Origin: Solirubrobacteraceae bacterium
GTDB taxonomy: Bacteria > Actinomycetota > Thermoleophilia > Solirubrobacterales > Solirubrobacteraceae
Length of the DNA stretch: 5,919 bases
Reading direction: 5' to 3'
Assembly (NCBI GenBank): GCA_025928415.1
Contig: JAICJK010000179.1
Location: forward strand, 1-5,919
Position numbers and translations under genes: made by a program. Positions 5,586 to 5,919 of the stretch are shown here, in pieces (the stretch's first letter is position 1; each line of letters begins with the position of its first letter). The notes beneath the pieces were generated by a model that saw only the letters and a list, made by a program, of their open reading frames with translations, ran no database searches and was not told where the DNA came from.

Positions 5586-5882
5586 GTGCTCACGATGACC
5601 CAGACCGCCGCCGAGGCACTCGACGCCGTCGCGGCGTCCGCATCGGCGCCGGAGGGCGCGGGGCTGCGCATCGCGCGCGACCCGCAACCCGACGGGACCG
5701 GCGACCTCGCGGTGACGCTCGTCGACCGGCCGCAGCCGACCGACCAGATCGTCGAGGGCGGCGACACTGCCGTGTTCGTCGAGGCGGAGACCGCTCCGTA
5801 CCTCGACGACAAGGTCCTCGACGCGCAGGTGCAGGACGGCCAGGTCGGCTTCATGCTGGCCGAGCGGGACGCGTCGGCCTGA
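5586..5882 (+). CDS. HesB/IscA-like (A-type carrier fold) protein lacking cysteines
   Basis: This 98-residue protein resembles the short HesB/IscA-like proteins of actinobacteria, often annotated as Fe-S cluster assembly proteins. The frame is MLTMTQTAAEALDAVA (1-16), EGAGLRIARDP (26-36), DLAVTLVDRPQPTDQIVE (43-60), AVFVEAETAPYLDDKVLDA (65-83) and QVGFMLAE (88-95), the usual beta-rich order of the family. Genuine A-type carriers hold iron or an Fe-S cluster with one central cysteine and a C-terminal C-G-C motif. This protein has no cysteine at all, so it cannot bind a cluster in the standard way and its biochemical role is unknown. I start at GTG 5586 because of the near-ideal ribosome binding site five bases upstream and because family members begin MLT-(L/M)-T. 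ATG 5595 is possible but less well placed. It is transcribed away from udgX across a 69-bp gap. Confidence 0.75.
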   Translation: MLTMTQTAAEALDAVAASASAPEGAGLRIARDPQPDGTGDLAVTLVDRPQPTDQIVEGGDTAVFVEAETAPYLDDKVLDAQVQDGQVGFMLAERDASA

Positions 5883-5899
5883 TCGAGGCGGGCGTGCGG

Positions 5900-5919
5900 C
5901 GCTGTCACGCGTGGCAGCG
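5900..5919. repeat. 20-nt near-perfect palindrome at the window edge
   Basis: CGCTGTCACG (5900-5909) is the reverse complement of CGTGGCAGCG (5910-5919) except for one T/G pair, which would be a G-U wobble in RNA. It starts 17 bases after the HesB-like stop. It could be a hairpin ending that transcript (no T-run is visible before the window ends) or an operator for the next gene with a TCACGCGTGG core. Confidence 0.4.

Noticed and set aside
5546..5908. Minus-strand 120-codon frame opposite the HesB-like gene
   Set aside because: Ser/Thr-rich shadow. The plus strand has the strong ribosome binding site and the family-like sequence.
1..5919. CRISPR arrays, insertion sequences, tRNA or rRNA genes
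   Set aside because: No regularly spaced repeats, transposase motifs, flanking inverted repeats or RNA-gene signatures were seen on either strand by eye.

Overview
This is very GC-rich DNA with almost exclusive G/C at third codon positions. Gene content and style (a UdgX-type uracil-DNA glycosylase, a cysteine-free HesB-like protein, GTG starts, TAG-N3 type -10 boxes) point to an actinobacterium in the broad sense. A Solirubrobacterales/Thermoleophilia-like organism is my best guess, but that is inference; no rRNA or marker gene is present to fix it.

Layout from left to right. Positions 1-354 (minus strand) hold the C-terminal half of a glyoxalase-like (VOC) protein with an in-frame TAG directly upstream and no usable start, so it looks like a 5'-truncated remnant that runs out of the window. 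Next is a large plus-strand gene (368-2689) for a YfhO-family multi-pass membrane protein, probably read from a leaderless transcript. It converges on, and overlaps by 32 bp, a minus-strand group. In transcription order that group is a lysylphosphatidylglycerol-synthase-TM/flippase-like membrane protein (4733-3732), a RibD-C/dihydrofolate-reductase-family protein (3654-3067) and a TrmO/TsaA tRNA methyltransferase (3062-2658). The last two are separated by 4 nt and are probably translationally coupled. Upstream of the group lie GC-rich hairpins and then udgX (5516-4878, minus). udgX is divergent from a small HesB/IscA-like gene (5586-5882, plus). The window ends in a 20-nt near-perfect palindrome.

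How the genes fit together: udgX (a predicted Fe-S DNA-repair enzyme that captures uracil-DNA covalently) and the HesB-like gene share a 69-bp divergent control region with short palindromes. The reductase and trmO form a two-gene unit. The YfhO and flippase-like proteins are both envelope membrane proteins, but nothing in the sequence ties them to one pathway. I see no CRISPR array, insertion sequence, tRNA, rRNA or phage gene. The most unusual points are the truncated VOC gene, the UdgX motif-A variant (GEMPG), the palindrome-rich udgX start region, and the repeated TAG-N3 -10 boxes, one of which sits 6 nt before an ATG. I do not see a convincing undescribed multi-gene system here.
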